Shown here: positions 1-11,840 of the stretch, piece by piece
How the letters are laid out: every line of letters begins with the position of its first letter
How positions within the stretch are numbered: the first letter of the stretch is position 1
From: Symsagittifera roscoffensis
Lineage: Eukaryota; Xenacoelomorpha; Acoela; Convolutidae
Direction: 5' to 3'
Length of the DNA: 64,000 nt
Assembly: GCF_963678635.1 (NCBI RefSeq)
Contig: NC_087065.1
Location: 8,457,209 to 8,521,208 of the forward strand
Notes under the pieces: generated by a model
Databases searched by the model: none
What the model saw: the letters and a program-made list of their open reading frames with translations, nothing else
What the model was told of the DNA's origin: nothing
Program-made: the position numbers and the translations under genes

Positions 1-676
1 TAATAGTTCCTACGTTACGGAACTTTCCAAAAAACGCGATAATCTTGATGAGAAAGCTGATGCTTTATCAAAATTTTCTTTTTTTTTCTGCTGTCAGTGA
101 AAACTTATAGATCGCGCTTTCTGTACAAACCTAGTTTAAATTTTTGGATGTTTTGATCTTATATTCAGTATCAAAATCAAATTTTTAGCATTAGATTCAT
201 TTTTTAAATTTGTCAAAAAATCAAGTTGTCTCACTTTCTTTTTTCATAACCCTCACGTTAATTGTATAATTTTGCTGTAGAAACTTTCCAAAAAAGCTGG
301 TAACCCTGCATCCAAGAAACTATTAAAAAGGGCAGAAAGTTGTAACATAGCCTCAACAGATGAAATATGCTTTAGTTGAATCTATTTAACCCAGTGGTTT
401 CCCAAACCTGTTTAATGAAATTGAAGCATGGCTTTAAAGTTTGTTAAACTTGTGTCAATTCAAAATTCAACCAATAATTGAGACAGAAATAGAACTAACT
501 AATTAGAACTATCAATGTTCAATCTTGGATTCTCAAAGCTAAACACAAATTTAAATACACCCAAATGAGAAATGTCTAACAGATTGCAAGAAATTTTTCA
601 CTAGCTCTATCAATTGTCCTTTTTCTACTTTTTTGAACCAACAGCAAAATTATACTAGTAAAAAGATTTTAGATAA
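1..676. other. AT-rich non-coding stretch
   Basis: I see no exon-like open frame, RNA gene or clear repeat here. Homopolymer runs of A and T dominate, and the short open frames are what AT-rich non-coding DNA gives by chance. Confidence 0.5.
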
Positions 677-1165
677 AGTTAAGGGCATGCGCAAAAAATC
701 GTTCCGATTCTCGAAGAAAACAGAATATTTATGCTCGGTGTGGTTTCTTTTTTCAGTCAAATTTTGCCGATCGAAATAATAGCTTTCAAGAAAATAATTT
801 ATACCCCATTGAAGATATCGACTTCTTGAGCTCAAATGTAAAAAGATATTACATCAGATTAGTTTCTGTAAAGTTCTGGGGGTTTGAAATTGACAAATTG
901 GCCATGTTCTGGATTAAATTATGTGCGCTTATGTGCGTAAAGAGTTTATTCACAATCCTGAGAGCGTAACGCGAATTATTTATGTGTGGCGAATTATCCC
1001 GCACAACAAAATCGTTCCACATTGAACTCAGGCTATTTAATTGATCGTATTAATTTCGTGTGACTCAAAATTTTACACTTCGATATTGTCCAAAAAGTAT
1101 AGATTTTTAATATTAGCTTTTCCCAAAATATTTTGCCCTGATATACGAGCAGTCTTGTTGTGATT
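677..1165 (-). repeat. Dispersed repeat family P, copy 1 (non-autonomous DNA-transposon-like)
   Basis: This segment aligns by eye with copies at 56.7, 58.3-58.8 and 60.4-60.9 kb. Shared landmarks are a GTTCCGA start, a block around TATTTATGCTCGGTGTGG, a CTGGGGGTTTGAAATTGACA block, and a terminal GATATACGAGCAGTCTTG near 1140-1157. In the other copies the same end reads CTGATACGAGCAGTCT. It carries no protein. The apparent 61-residue minus-strand frame over it is just the repeat read through. A non-autonomous DNA element is my inference from the recurring end and the constant length. Confidence 0.6.
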
Positions 1166-2567
1166 CATATTTGTCAAACTGAAGGAGGCGCATGAGACCA
1201 GCGAAGTAAAAACATCTTGCACACGAGCGGATCAAGTTAGAAAAAAAAATTACCGTAACAAAAACCAAAACAAACCACTGTTAAATAAAAAAAATATAAT
1301 AAACTATAATAGCTATCAATTAATTAAACAGCTAACTAAGTTTACAGCCATCATCAGGGATTACGAAAAAGTAATTCGAGTCTAATTAATTGGCAATAAA
1401 TTGTTTCAATAAATTGATTGACAGGCGTCCACCAATTATTTAATTGATTGGTGAATTATCATTTAATTGCAGTTAATTGAATGGTGCGGAATTGATCCGG
1501 CTTTTCTACAAATAATCGCTGCAAAATAGCAGCAACTAAAATGAAGTATATATCTGCATTCTCGGACAAGGAGTTAGTTGCCAACATCACCGCATGAGTT
1601 TTTGTTCTGCTTGACAGACAGTTTTAGTGGCTTACATTAATTTAACTAAAAAATTATAGTTTGTGTTCGTAAATAGGATCGAATTCTTGTTTTACCATTC
1701 TTTTCTTTCTTCCGAAATGATTGCCAATTAATTGCTATTAATTGCAATAATTGGTTGGTCTAGGTGCCCAATTACAATTTAGTGGTTTGTACACCAAAAA
1801 TTTAATTGGTCTTGCTCCAATCATTTTTTCAGGACCCCTGACCACCATAATACCCCTTAGACTGCTGGTTAGAAAAAGTGAAAATGATCAAGAATCAGGC
1901 CACATAAAAAATGCCCTTCCTACATTTTGAAATAAAAGCAGATACGGACTTTATAAGAAGAAATAAACAAATTCAGCAAATCACTACACACTTTTTCTAC
2001 CTAGGAGCAAGTACATTGCAAAACAAATTCTACGGCTTAAAAACACGACAAAATTTCTCACATTTAGGTATAAAAAACAGTCTACAAAAATGCCAGTAAA
2101 ATCATTCCAGAATATATAAAGTAAAGTTGAAAAATTCAAACGCAGAATAAGCATCAGCTGAAAATTGAAAATGAACCGATCTACAAATAAAATATTAAAA
2201 TATTCGAACAAATAAAAGAATGCAAGTTTCAAAAACTTTTTGATACTGTTTTTATGAACAAAAATATTGAAATTATTTTACGACATTAAAAAGTACTAAC
2301 GAAACAAAATTTGTCTTCTCTCTTCCAGAGTTATTAGCTCGTACAGCAAAACAAACCAAAATCAAAATCTCTTAAAATTTCTGCGTCAAAATTTATACTT
2401 TTGAAGACATAGTTCTCCTCATAAGGCTAAATCTGACCATCAAAAAAGACTAGCATGGTTAAACGACGATGATTTTGTTGATAATATACAACCCACAAAA
2501 GAAGCAAGAGTAAACTCTAAGCAAAATTGCAAAAATGCAACAAAATTCACAAAAAAAAAAACAAATT
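1166..2567. other. Intergenic, AATT-rich stretch
   Basis: There is no gene that I can support. Positions about 1380-1800 are dense in ATTAATTG/CAATTAAT words that can base-pair locally. The 62-residue plus and 82-residue minus frames near 1911-2232 overlap each other, use rare-looking compositions and have no splice or start context worth calling. Confidence 0.45.
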
Positions 2568-2760
2568 CTGTTTGAGACGACCAGCGGTTCCCTAAGAAAA
2601 GCATTGACAGGTTTGGTGCAACTGATGCAACAAAAATAGCCGGTTACTGGGCAACTAGCACAGAATGCTCCGATGGTATTAGACCAACTGGCGAACTAGA
2701 CAACAATTTTTGAAGAAAATGGACTAGAAAAACAAAAATTACCAAAAAATTTTTCAATTC
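2568..2760 (+). pseudogene. Possible Gypsy-type gag N-terminal remnant
   Basis: One plus frame reads ETTSGSLRKALTGLVQLMQQ, a stop, then PVTGQLAQNAPMVLDQLAN, a stop, then TTIFEENGLEKQ. The Gln-rich helix followed by Q-L-A-Q-N-A-x-M-x-L-x-x-L-A-N resembles the segment before the capsid in Gag of Ty3/Gypsy elements. Two in-frame stops (TAG near 2638 and 2695) show that it is dead. No LTR, protease or RT is visible nearby, so this would be an isolated relic. The match is short and judged by eye, so chance resemblance is possible. Confidence 0.25.
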
Positions 2761-2994
2761 AATTCTTTTTCAGCTTTTTTGCGGAAACTTTTTGACTTTT
2801 GAAGTTTTTGATTCTCAAAATGGCATTCATAAAACTCAAGTAAAGCTAGCACTAAGCATAACTAAACTACTGTAAACGGCTTAAATTAAGTATAAGTAAG
2901 CATGGTAGTTCGCCTAGCTTCCTCGAAATTAGACAAAAAATCATAAAGTTCAGACAGGTTGTTCTCTACTTTTGAAAAAAAATGAAAATTTTCG

Positions 2995-3660
2995 TTGTCG
3001 TTCGAATCACGACTAAAAGGGCTGAAACATGAAATATCACTCGATGCATTCCAATTATTTGTGATACCTGATTTTGCGTGGACAACAAAAAAACGAAAAC
3101 ACCCGATCACAGAGTTCCTCTCTATAACTGCTTCGATAATAAGCCTGTTCGCTTGCTTTACCCGTTTGAAATTAGACTAAAACTTAAAAAAATTTCTCGA
3201 TACAGGGACAATTATATGAAAAAATTTTCATGTCGTTCAAATGACGTCTGGAAGGGCTTTAAGATCATGCATCACTCCACTAGTTACGTTGATAATTTGC
3301 TGCAAATGTTTATGGTTCAAAAACAAAGTAAGCTTATTCACTCAAAGTTAGACCAAAACCCAAAAATGTTCGAACTGGTTTCTCTCGACACTGGGACAAC
3401 TTTTTGAATATATTTAAATATCGTTCAAATGACGGCTTAAAGGGCTTTAATATGATATATCACTCCCCCGTTACAATGATTATTTACCGCAAATGTTTAT
3501 GGTTCAAAAACAAAATAAGCTTGCTTGCTCACCTTATTCGCTCGAAATTAGACCAAAAATCAAAACTTTCGAACTGGTTTTACTCGACACTGGGAAAAAT
3601 TTTGAAATTTTTAAATGTTGTTCCAATTAAACTAAAAAGGCTTTAATATGAAATATCGTT
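2995..3660. repeat. Diverged tandem repeat, four units of about 190-240 bp
   Basis: The phrase GTCGTTCRAATSACG followed by AAGGGCTTTAAKATGATATATCAC recurs at about 2995, 3232, 3420 and 3617, spacing 237, 188 and 197 bp. Each unit also carries a version of TTTATGGTTCAAAAACAAA and GAAATTAGACCAAAAATC. Units differ by many substitutions and indels, so the array is old. The 74-109 residue ORFs that run through it in both orientations follow the repeat periodicity and are not taken as genes. Confidence 0.7.
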
Positions 3661-3997
3661 CGACCCATTTGCGCGGAAAACAAAAAGAAAAAAAAAGAGA
3701 AAAACAGCATCAACAAAAAAATTGTTCTCGCTGAAAATCCATCAACACACTAGACGCCTTCAGAACTACAAAGATATCACTATAAGTCAATCATATTTAC
3801 TATAAAAGCCAAAAACAACTGCAAAAAAAATACTGAAAAAGGATAAAATATTGTGGCTTAATTATTTCTGATTGATAATTCGCAAATTGCGGATTGTTTT
3901 TCACGAAAGTCGCGGTCATGTTTTATAGTGATTGGAATTTTACTCAAACCAATTATATTTGGTTACCGCATAACCTTTTGAATAACTAACTACTTAC

Positions 3998-4320
3998 CTT
4001 TTGCAAAAATTGTTGTTTAATTTTTCTAATTTGTGAACTAACCGCCGTGCTTCTGCCATCTGAGCGCTATGCGGCTGCAGCGACATGCTATTTGGAAGCC
4101 TCTGTTTGATTTTATTCGACGAAGTTCTAAAATAGGAGCTGATGGCCGAAATGGAGAAGCTATTTTTGATCAAACTTCGTCCTCTGCTGAAAGGTTCTTT
4201 TTTCACACTTTCAGAGGCTGCCTGCGATTTGTTCACGCTTTCTGCACTATTCACGGTGAAGTTTTGGTCAAAGTCTTCTTCAGTATCAACTGCAGATGCT
4301 AAGAACAGCAAATGTTCCAT
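3998..4320 (-). CDS. Likely first coding exon of an unidentified protein-coding gene
   Basis: The exon starts at the ATG at 4318-4320. Its context TTGAAAATGGA gives A at -3 and G at +4. It encodes 107 complete codons (MEHLLFLASAVDTEEDF...) and ends CAAAAG followed by GTAAGTAG, a canonical splice donor at 3997/3996. The donor leaves a two-base split codon. The residues are mostly polar: a short hydrophobic start (LLFLASAV), an acidic run (DTEEDFD), then a Ser/Lys/Arg-rich middle and a basic helix-like end (AEARRLVHKLEKLNNN). I do not recognise a family. The following exon would lie below 3990 on the same strand, but I could not identify it; this interval is full of repeats, so the intron may be long. 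The donor, start context and ordinary composition make this one of the best host exons in the window. Confidence 0.6.
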
Positions 4321-4439
4321 TTTCAATCAGAACAAAGAGATTCAATTACAAAAATATAAGAATCTTTTCCAGAAAATGGGAGCACAAATAATGGCTCCGA
4401 AATTTGATGCAACCTGATAGCTAAATTTAGCACAAGGAT

Positions 4440-7008
4440 GCACCTTTTTGACAATTTTAAGTCAAAATAAAATAAGGGATTAAAAATCGATTTTGGGTGA
4501 ATTGGAAAACACTAAAATGGCGCTTAATCCTTTCCTAGTCAATAATTTATAGGAGATTAGCTCAGAGTTGTTAATTTCAAAGGCATCTGAAAACGGGCTA
4601 AGCAAAATTTTTCCGAGTGTTGCCCAATTAAATAGGGATTTGTTCCCCGTATGATTTGTGAAGTTTAATAAACAAATGGTAAATATCGTGTTTATTGGCT
4701 AGTAGAGTTGCCTTTTCTTGTAGATAACAAAGGGAAAAAGTTGTATAAAAGTGGCAGTTAAGCTTAGAAAAAAACTTCCTTTTGTTATAAACTTGTCACT
4801 TTCAATTTTTATCTAGTTGACATTGCTAACAAGAGGCAATTTATCAACCTCAGCTCAAATTTAGGGTGGGCGAATGAAATCTTTACTCGGGGGGTCAAAT
4901 TCACCCAAGCCGTCCCTTTGTTAATTTGAATTAGATGTTCACTTTTCAGGCCTACCGAATAGGTAAATCAAACCAAAATAGCAATCGGAATCTGATTAAA
5001 GTTTGATTTGATTAAAGAAAAGAGCCCGTTGGTGCCTAAGCACCACTTGGTTGGGTTCTTGAAATGCTCCTGGTTAATACCACGTGACAATATAGGGTTC
5101 CATTTGGTGTAATTTGGTTTGATATGACAAATTGACTTTCATCTTAGGCCTGACGTAAATCAAAAAATTATATAAATAGTTCTAGACAGATTAGTAGATC
5201 ATGTTTTCGACTACGAGCGTAAAATTCATCACAATAGGAAATGACTCTGAAAATGCAGTCGATTAGAGGGATTTTATGAACATTTTATGAGACCAATTTT
5301 AATAAATGGAGCTAAGTTTTGCTCGAAACCTTGAATACATTCTATTGAACCCCCCCACCCCCACCCCCCCCCCCCCCACGCCACTTCGCAACCTAGACTG
5401 CCTAATAAAAATCTACACCAGTAGAAAAAACTTTACTTTTTAATTTCTCAAAATGTACATATAAGGAAAACTTAAGTATGCTCACCCGTTCAAAGAATCA
5501 AGACGTGAAGATTTTTTTCATTTTCTGTCAGCTAGTTTTAATTACGAATTTCCCTGAATTTTTGAATGGTAAAAGAAAAGAGAACCGAAAAGCGATAGAA
5601 AAAACTGCAATTGTAATTGGTTTGCTTTGTTACGGCAAGAACTAAGGAAATTGTCAAAATTTAGGAAGTAAGTTTGGTTTATCAAAACGCAATGGTCTGC
5701 TATGCAGTTGGAATAAATGCTTCACTTTGCGATTAATCAAATATTTTCAAAACTGATTAAAAAGTCATACATCTCGAAATCTGATGAAAAATAGCTCATC
5801 TGCAACATGCGAGATAGGAAGTTTTGTATAAAAAAACTATTAAATCGGTCAAATACAACCAAGAAAATTACAATCAGACATGATTGGTCAAAAAATAATT
5901 CTCTAATCTTTGCTGCGAGGAAGTATAATAAAATAACAGTTGAAAAAAAAAGATTTCATATTTCCTTCCCAAGGCAAATATATATTTTTTAATTTAGAGG
6001 TGAACTTGATTTGTTTATACGAAGACTGCTTACATGAACGCTGCAGACTTGCACTTTAAAAAGGCTTAGTCTGAATCTCGTTTAGTTTAGATCAACCATT
6101 TTAAGTTCAAATTTAATGAATTCTTTCCAGCCACTGATATATATGAGATTAATATTAATATCACAAAAAGCCGGATAAGACATTTTGTGGGACGGCGGAA
6201 AATAATGAAGTAAGTTATTAGAAAAAGTTGTTTATGCAAAGACGCCGGGTCGAACGGCATGTGGCGAAAAGGGAATAGGGAAAGTTTTTTGGCTCTACAG
6301 AAAACCGAGTCAAAAAACATAATCTCATTTAAACTATAATGAAAAGGATAAAAACAAGAACTTTTACTTGATTAAATTGCTGGAAGGAAAATATATTCAT
6401 AGTAATTTCTAGGTGAACAAGATTTTACAGAATCAGGAATTTTTGGATCAGTGTTAAAAGGTAAGTCACTTGAGCAGTGACATGTCCAAAAAACTGGGAA
6501 ATGACATCCATTTTTTTGTCTCAATTCTCATCTTTGAAGAAACAACGAACTCGTGTTGACAATTATACAAAAACTTGGGTCAACTCAGGATTTTGAATCA
6601 TCCATTGATTGCCTCCTTGCAGATTTGTAAAGGTTGAAAACCAAGAGACTCAGTGGAGTCATATGAAGTGCCCTCCTTTTGGTACTATTTTACATCCATT
6701 TTTGGTCAACTGACTTTAAAATTTTTCTTAAGGCCTCATTGGCGTAAAAACATGCTTTTTTTCAGAGGGGAGCGCGTACCAGAAAACGTTGCCAGAAAAA
6801 GCTACCTGAAAATGTATATGTAGTATTTTGAGAGGAGAGCGCGCCAAAAAAAAATGTAAGTGGTAAAAACCTCCAAAAAAAGAATAGCAACAATGTTTTT
6901 GATCCGTTTTTTTATTCAAATCGACCAGTAGCGCTGAAAATTTCAATAAATAGGGCTGTTTTTTATATCAATTTTGATGAGGAAATCGGAAAAGCGTTTC
7001 TGTCAACC
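4440..7008. other. Intergenic DNA with a C-tract
   Basis: I see no supportable gene. A C-rich tract (about 5349-5379, runs of 7 to 15 C broken by A) would be G-quadruplex-prone on the minus strand. Short frames at 5807-5992, 6087-6320 and 6728-6946 have no exon signals. The last interval borders the Gypsy element starting at 7009. Confidence 0.45.
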
Positions 7009-7247
7009 TGTGGTACTGCGCATGCAGTAACATTGATGCAAATACGGTTATTTATTGTATTATATGTTCAGGTCCAGATCAAATGAGATCTAAAATTGCA
7101 GCCATGTACGTATGGCAGAGTTGTGTTATGCTAGAGCGTAACTCGGCAGCGATCTCTCTAATCGGATGATACAGTTCAGAGAACTTTGAATTGAACATTG
7201 AGTAAAAATGTTACTAAACAGAACTCAGAGTTCCGAAGAGTATCACA
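7009..7247 (+). repeat. 5' LTR of the Gypsy element
   Basis: It begins TGTGGTACTGCG and ends TATCACA, directly before a TGG-starting primer-binding site, so the ends are TG...CA. The first ~150 bp match the repeat at 11518, with shared words TGGCAGAG, ATGCTAGAGCGTAA and GCAGCNATCTCTCTAA. Past about 7161 the match is lost because the 3' LTR is truncated or diverged there. The boundary at 7247 rests on the CA plus PBS arrangement. Confidence 0.7.
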
Positions 7248-7267
7248 TGGTGCAGCGAGCAGGATTT
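7248..7267 (+). other. Putative primer-binding site
   Basis: TGGTGCAGCGAGCAGGATTT follows the 5' LTR immediately. TGG pairs with the CCA tail of a tRNA, and GATTT sits where T-arm complement is expected in an 18-20 nt PBS. I cannot assign the tRNA without comparison to the host tRNA set. Confidence 0.5.
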
Positions 7268-7339
7268 CTTGCCCAGAATAATCAAGCAGATATGAGAAAA
7301 CCAATATTTTAGACTACGACAAATTCAATCCCTAGAACA

Positions 7340-8270
7340 TTTTGTGTTGGCAGTAACAGTCAAAGAAACTATTAACCCGGAATTGCTACTGAAAGATCCA
7401 AAAGGCGAGGTGGAACTACCTGCACCAAGACCAGAATCACCGAGAACAGGCGAAGATGAGACTGCAATAGCAGCAAGAAATTGGCGGAAAAGACTGGCGT
7501 AAAAAAAGTGTGCAGGAAAACGAAGAAAAACAAACCAGTGGACCAAAAGAGGGTCACAACGTCTACTACTTCGAGGAACAAAAACAACTAGCTTCACGTC
7601 TGTGCCTAGCATTAGGACCAGAAAGAAATAAACGATTCATATAAAAAAGTCTGGATTAGGATATATCAAAACTGGCATTCAAAGATACTATTGAAATGGC
7701 AAAACTTGCAATCCAAAAAGTAAAGAGCGTAACATATGAGAGATCAAATTTATTCAACAGGAACTGAATAAGCTAGAGAAACATTAGAAAAATTTCACGC
7801 GGCATTAACTGCACAAGCAGCCAGGTCAGAGATGATAGGAACGTTGGAAGATGAACTTGTCACAGCTCTCATCATCTTAAGAATGAGAAATGCTAGTCTA
7901 CAGGACACAATAACAGTGGAGACATTGTCACTGGAAGAGGTAATCAAAAGAGCAATAATATTTGAGCACAGCAAAAAAACAACCTCGGCGTTCCAGACTA
8001 CCAATTCTAGGCCATATTTTTCATTGTCGGCGAACCCCACATCTAAGATAAATCAAAAACCAATCATGTTTGTTAAAACACTAATAAACAAGGTGTCAGA
8101 TAGAAAACCTCAAACAAAAAGAAGAAAAACAACGGAAACGTGATATAACAAATGTGACAGAAATATTGTGGTATGTCAATTGAAAAAATATTCTGAAAAT
8201 GAAAAAAATCACGCAAAAATTGTGGGAAAGCGAACCATTTCGCGAAAATGTGTCCTTCCCAACAAATAAG
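7340..8270 (+). pseudogene. gag pseudogene of the Gypsy element
   Basis: The reading frame is broken but Gag-like. An N-terminal piece near 7346-7500 contains EVELPAPRPESPRTGEDETA. A middle piece at 7832-8143 contains MIGTLEDELVTALIILRMRN and EEVIKRAIIFEHSKKTTSAF, typical of the helical C-terminal capsid of Gypsy Gag. A nucleocapsid remnant NCGKANHFAKMCP lies at 8218-8259. The knuckle keeps the C-G-x3-H-x4-C half, but the first cysteine of the CCHC array is missing. Stops and frameshifts separate the three blocks. Gag would form the particle and bind the element RNA; this copy cannot. Confidence 0.7.
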
Positions 8271-8715
8271 CGAAGTGGCTGGGAAATCACCAGAGATATC
8301 GAAAACAGAATGCAATATGGTATAAGAAACTGAAGACCGTACGAATTCGAAATAATGTCGAGACAGGATGAATGGCAGGAGATCAGTAAGATTGAAAATT
8401 ACACTCAGAGACGAATCGAAAACAAAGACAACCATATAAAAGCAGATGAACAAGGCATCGCCGTGAAAAAGATCGAAATCAGGAAAGAACTGAAATCAAA
8501 CAAGGTGAATTCATTGAAAGCCTTTATTAGGTACCAGTTTCATTTGCTTTAAGGTATCTAAAAGCTCAAGAAAAAAATTTCTACTTATGAATTAGAAGTA
8601 CTCGGTAATTTGCGCAGTTGATGGATATAAATACTACCTTCTAGCTACTACCATCATCAATGCTGCGGATCATAGTGCACTCACATCGGCCATAGATACT
8701 ACTAGTTCAAATAAA

Positions 8716-8994
8716 GTGTCTCAATCTAGATATAACCACTGGGATATGGGGATAGTCGACTGTCTGTCCAGAGAGCCTAATAAGGGTCCATGGCCTGAAT
8801 CGGAATTGGATGAGAAATTTGTAGTTAAAGCCATAAAATCGTTTCATTCAGCTCCCGACTGTTTAAACAGTAGGCTGAATGAGGAAAATCTGCGCAGCCG
8901 GAACGAGAACAATCATGAATATTCTAGACATTTGAAACCGAATAGAAAGCAGAACACGTCATCTCTCAGTTGCTATAGCAACCAAAATGTTTAA
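8716..8994 (+). pseudogene. RNase H C-terminal tail of Gypsy pol
   Basis: The frame reads YNHWDMGIVDCLSREP. The D-C-L-S-R-E-P end matches the D-x-L-S-R motif that closes the RNase H domain of Ty3/Gypsy polyproteins. The rest of RNase H and all of RT are missing upstream, where only about 450 bp remain after the Gag knuckle. A charged linker (PESELDEKFVVKAI) follows, as expected between RNase H and integrase. Downstream to 9800 the sequence is purine-rich with frames broken every few dozen codons. Confidence 0.6.
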
Positions 8995-9799
8995 AACTGG
9001 ACAGAACTTGACCGAAAAAAAACATGTTCGGTTCGCTATCTTCAAAACGATATAATGTTACCTTTGTTCAAAACCAGTATGAAATTATCGATAGGTAAGG
9101 GCAGTAGTCAAGAAATTCAGAATAAAAGAAGAAGAAAACAAGTTGTTCGGAGGAACCTGGCACAGTGACGGGAAACGTCGGAGAGAAAATAGAGAGGAGA
9201 TCTTGTCAGACCCTATGCAGAACACACCGAATAACACAAGAAGAGAGTAGGATGAAATATCGCGGGCGGAAGAAGTCACAAAGACCTTTCAACCGACCAG
9301 AAAAATAGTGAGAGGATGTAGGAGAAATTACTCGTTCACAGAATCAATTTCGCCCCAGAGTAAAACGTGTTGTCCCGATCAAAGATTACATAACAGAACA
9401 AAACCTGCTGTCTTTTTGGCAACTGATGGGAGATGAAACCGGAGGAGGACCGACACAGATCAGTGACCTAGAAGCGATCACGCAATAGGAAACAAATGAC
9501 GATCAATTTGATCCCCATAGGAAGAACCGACGGAGTTCAAGAGACCCATCATCGAGGTGGACGTGACGATGATCTTAGAAGGTGAGCAAAAAGTACAGCT
9601 CGTAGACCTAAATAGACGGGTGAGCGACCTCTCATGAAGGGATGCACACAACCTGCATGAACAGCTAGGAGATCAGGGGCTGTCGCACATATGAAATTTA
9701 TTCGATAAGAGTCTTTCAGCGGAGCTCACTTCGGAGGATGTCTGGCTGGACCGAATGAGATGAGTAATCGAAAGAGGAGACAGAGAAGGAGGCGAGTTA

Positions 9800-10255
9800 A
9801 TGGGGTCATACTCCAACCCGCTATGTAATCAAATGACGTTAGTGGACGTTGAATTGAGACCCGCGGTAATGAAACGCATCAACAGGGGGCACCCAGGACA
9901 AGAAACTATGCTCAACGTGTCGAACTACCTGTGGTGGCCGCACATGCGAAAAGACCTAGTCAATCTGGAAGAGGAGTGCCGTAGCAGTACAGGATATGAT
10001 GAAGAACATCTGGAACGATTGGCATTGATGGTCTCCCAACTCAAACCAGGCTTAGATCAGTCTCGAGAAAATATGAAGATTGTCGAAAAGGGAACAAATA
10101 CCGTGGCACAAGCCCGCTGTTCAAACAGCAAACCTGGTCATCAAAAGAAAAGAAAGGATAAAGGTCCTCAAAAACCCTCTGGATGTAAACGCACCCTGGA
10201 ACGAAGAGAGAAGGAACTCAACAGCCAACGACATCAGAAAAGCAGTGGGCTCTAA
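9800..10255 (+). pseudogene. Integrase zinc-binding domain of Gypsy pol, partly decayed
   Basis: Residues 30-55 of this frame contain NRGHPGQETML, then YLWWPHMRKDLVNL and EECRSS. This is the H2C2 zinc finger of Gypsy integrase (consensus HRGHPG...YWWP.M..DI...V..C..C). The first histidine is Asn here and the last cysteine is Ser, so the finger would not bind zinc. Past residue 55 the frame leaves the integrase pattern: no D,D-35-E core can be found, and the next ~90 residues are Lys/Arg/Gln-rich and unrecognised. The domain normally helps the integrase bind element DNA ends. Confidence 0.7.
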
Positions 10256-11517
10256 CTTTTTGACGAACTCAGAGCTTAAAAAAGAATGGAGGTACTCTTA
10301 AAAAAGGGCTCCATCGAGGATAAAGAAGATGATCGCTGGTAATTACGACAAGACAATCTTCAGGAAGGACGAAAACAGAAAAAGCGGCAAGACACTAACG
10401 AACCCCCGGAAATGGAAGAAAATGTCAAAATCTAACTCGACGGTAAATACAACCGGAGGGGCGATCAGAAGAAAAAGCGACATTGCAGTTGCGAAGACAA
10501 AATTACCAGAGGAGAACTCAAAGAAGTCGGGGGCAACAGATACGAAGGGAAAATAACCAATAGATGAGCAACAACAAGGATTTAGCAAAGGAATACCCTC
10601 AGAAACTAAGAGCAAACATTCCAAGTTGGTATGATTCAGCAAAGGAACACCCACAGAGCCCAAGAGCAAACATTCAAGGGAGATCGGAGGACAGCGACGA
10701 CGAAGACGTAGGAGGTGCATAAATGCACTGGCAACTACCGCGAGGATCTAGAAAAGAAGACGTTCCAAAATTCAACATACGTTAGATCAAAGGAGACAGG
10801 CTCAGGGGGAGGTCTAAACTTGGCCTTATAACGAGCTAAACCAAAACTGAGGTAACAACATTCCAAACTCGGAAGACAAAGGAGCAAGTCGTGATGAAAA
10901 AGATGGAGAAAAAGGTGACGGCGCAAGAAGCAGACGGAACAAAGCTGCACAAGCAGCTAAGAAGGGCTCAATGACGCCTGCAACGAAGGATACGAGACGG
11001 AAATCTAAAACGAAACATCCGAGCGAGCCAATGTATCCAGGAGAGGGAACGAGCAGCTCAATCCCCAAAAAAGCCGGGGTTCTCTGATGAGTTATGTCAG
11101 GAGGAAAGCAATGTAAGGAGAAGTGCCCGTTCAACGAAAACATGGAGCTATCACGGTTCGGTGACGCGATCAAACATTAAATTAAAGAAGTTTCAACAGA
11201 CTCAGAAATCGCAGAGACACACGGAAGACGTCTAAGGGAGACGTTAACAAGTCATAAAATGAAGTTAGTCATTTGCAAACACAGAGAGGACCGACCAATT
11301 GAATCAAGGCTAACTCTACTGGAGCGAAGTTCTGATATAGAACACTACACCTGGATGTAAGCTGGAATCCAAGTTGGCAGATAGAGATAGAGATGAATTA
11401 AGGAAACCGGCCAAAACAAGTCTAAAACTGATGCATAAGTTGAGATTCAAACTCCTATTTCTATTGATCAAATATTTATTTATTATAGAAGCTAAAATTT
11501 ATCCCTAGCCAAGGGAG
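10256..11517 (+). other. Purine-rich decayed interior of the Gypsy element
   Basis: There is no recognisable domain. The plus strand is extremely A/G-rich, as in the coding strand of the same element upstream. It ends in CCAAGGGAG at about 11509-11517, directly before the 3' LTR, where a polypurine tract is expected. The minus-strand ORFs at 10343-10720 and 10826-11173 are shadows of this purine bias (Leu/Phe/Ser-rich). Confidence 0.5.
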
Positions 11518-11671
11518 TGTGGTACTGCGCATGCAGTAACCTTGATGCTTTTATTGTTATTTAGTATATTATATATTCAGATCAAGGTCAAATGAGATCT
11601 CACCTTGTAGCCATGTACATATGGCAGAGCTGTTGTATGCTAGAGCGTAATTCGGCAGCTATCTCTCTAAG
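11518..11671 (+). repeat. 3' LTR of the Gypsy element (truncated)
   Basis: It begins TGTGGTACTGCGCATGCAGT like the 5' LTR and follows it through GGCAGCTATCTCTCTAA at 11655-11671. Substitutions and small indels are frequent between the two, so the insertion is old. The last ~85 bp expected from the 5' LTR are not recognisable, so no target-site duplication can be read. Confidence 0.75.
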
Positions 11672-11840
11672 AAGTTAGACACTCCAGCATGTATTTGGTT
11701 TTGGTTTTTTACCTTTGCGACCTTTGCGAACCCATGAAAATTTTTTAAACTCTCCTTCTTGTTTTTTTTTGGTCTTCGGTTTTATTTTTTTTTGGTCTTA
11801 TCTTTAAATCTATTTTGCTATTCTTTTCAACTATTTTAGT

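Larger units (their letters stand above)
7009..11671 (+). mobile_element. Degenerate Ty3/Gypsy LTR retrotransposon
   Basis: The element is bounded by two diverged direct repeats that start TGTGGTACTGCGCATGCAGT. Inside, in sense order, are a primer-binding-site-like sequence, a gag region with a zinc-knuckle remnant, the tail of an RNase H domain and an integrase zinc-binding domain. This order is that of Ty3/Gypsy. Only about 450 bp separate the zinc knuckle from the RNase H tail, where protease and reverse transcriptase should occupy roughly 2 kb, so most of pol is deleted. The coding strand is purine-rich from about 9.1 kb to the 3' LTR. All reading frames are interrupted, so the copy cannot be active. 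Confidence 0.85.

Noticed and set aside
2886-3110. 74-residue minus ORF ending ENNLSELYDFLSNFEEARRT
   Set aside because: It looks protein-like at the end but lies in the diverged tandem repeat and has no splice signals. It could not be linked to the exon at 3998-4320.
8073-8453. 126-residue minus ORF
   Set aside because: It is antisense to the Gypsy gag zinc-knuckle region. The Phe/Leu/Cys-rich composition is the shadow of an A-rich sense strand.
10343-10720. 125-residue minus ORF with repeated CLLL(G/V)S peptides
   Set aside because: It is a shadow of the purine-rich sense strand of the Gypsy element; the peptide repeat reflects a short DNA repeat (GAGCAAACATTC).
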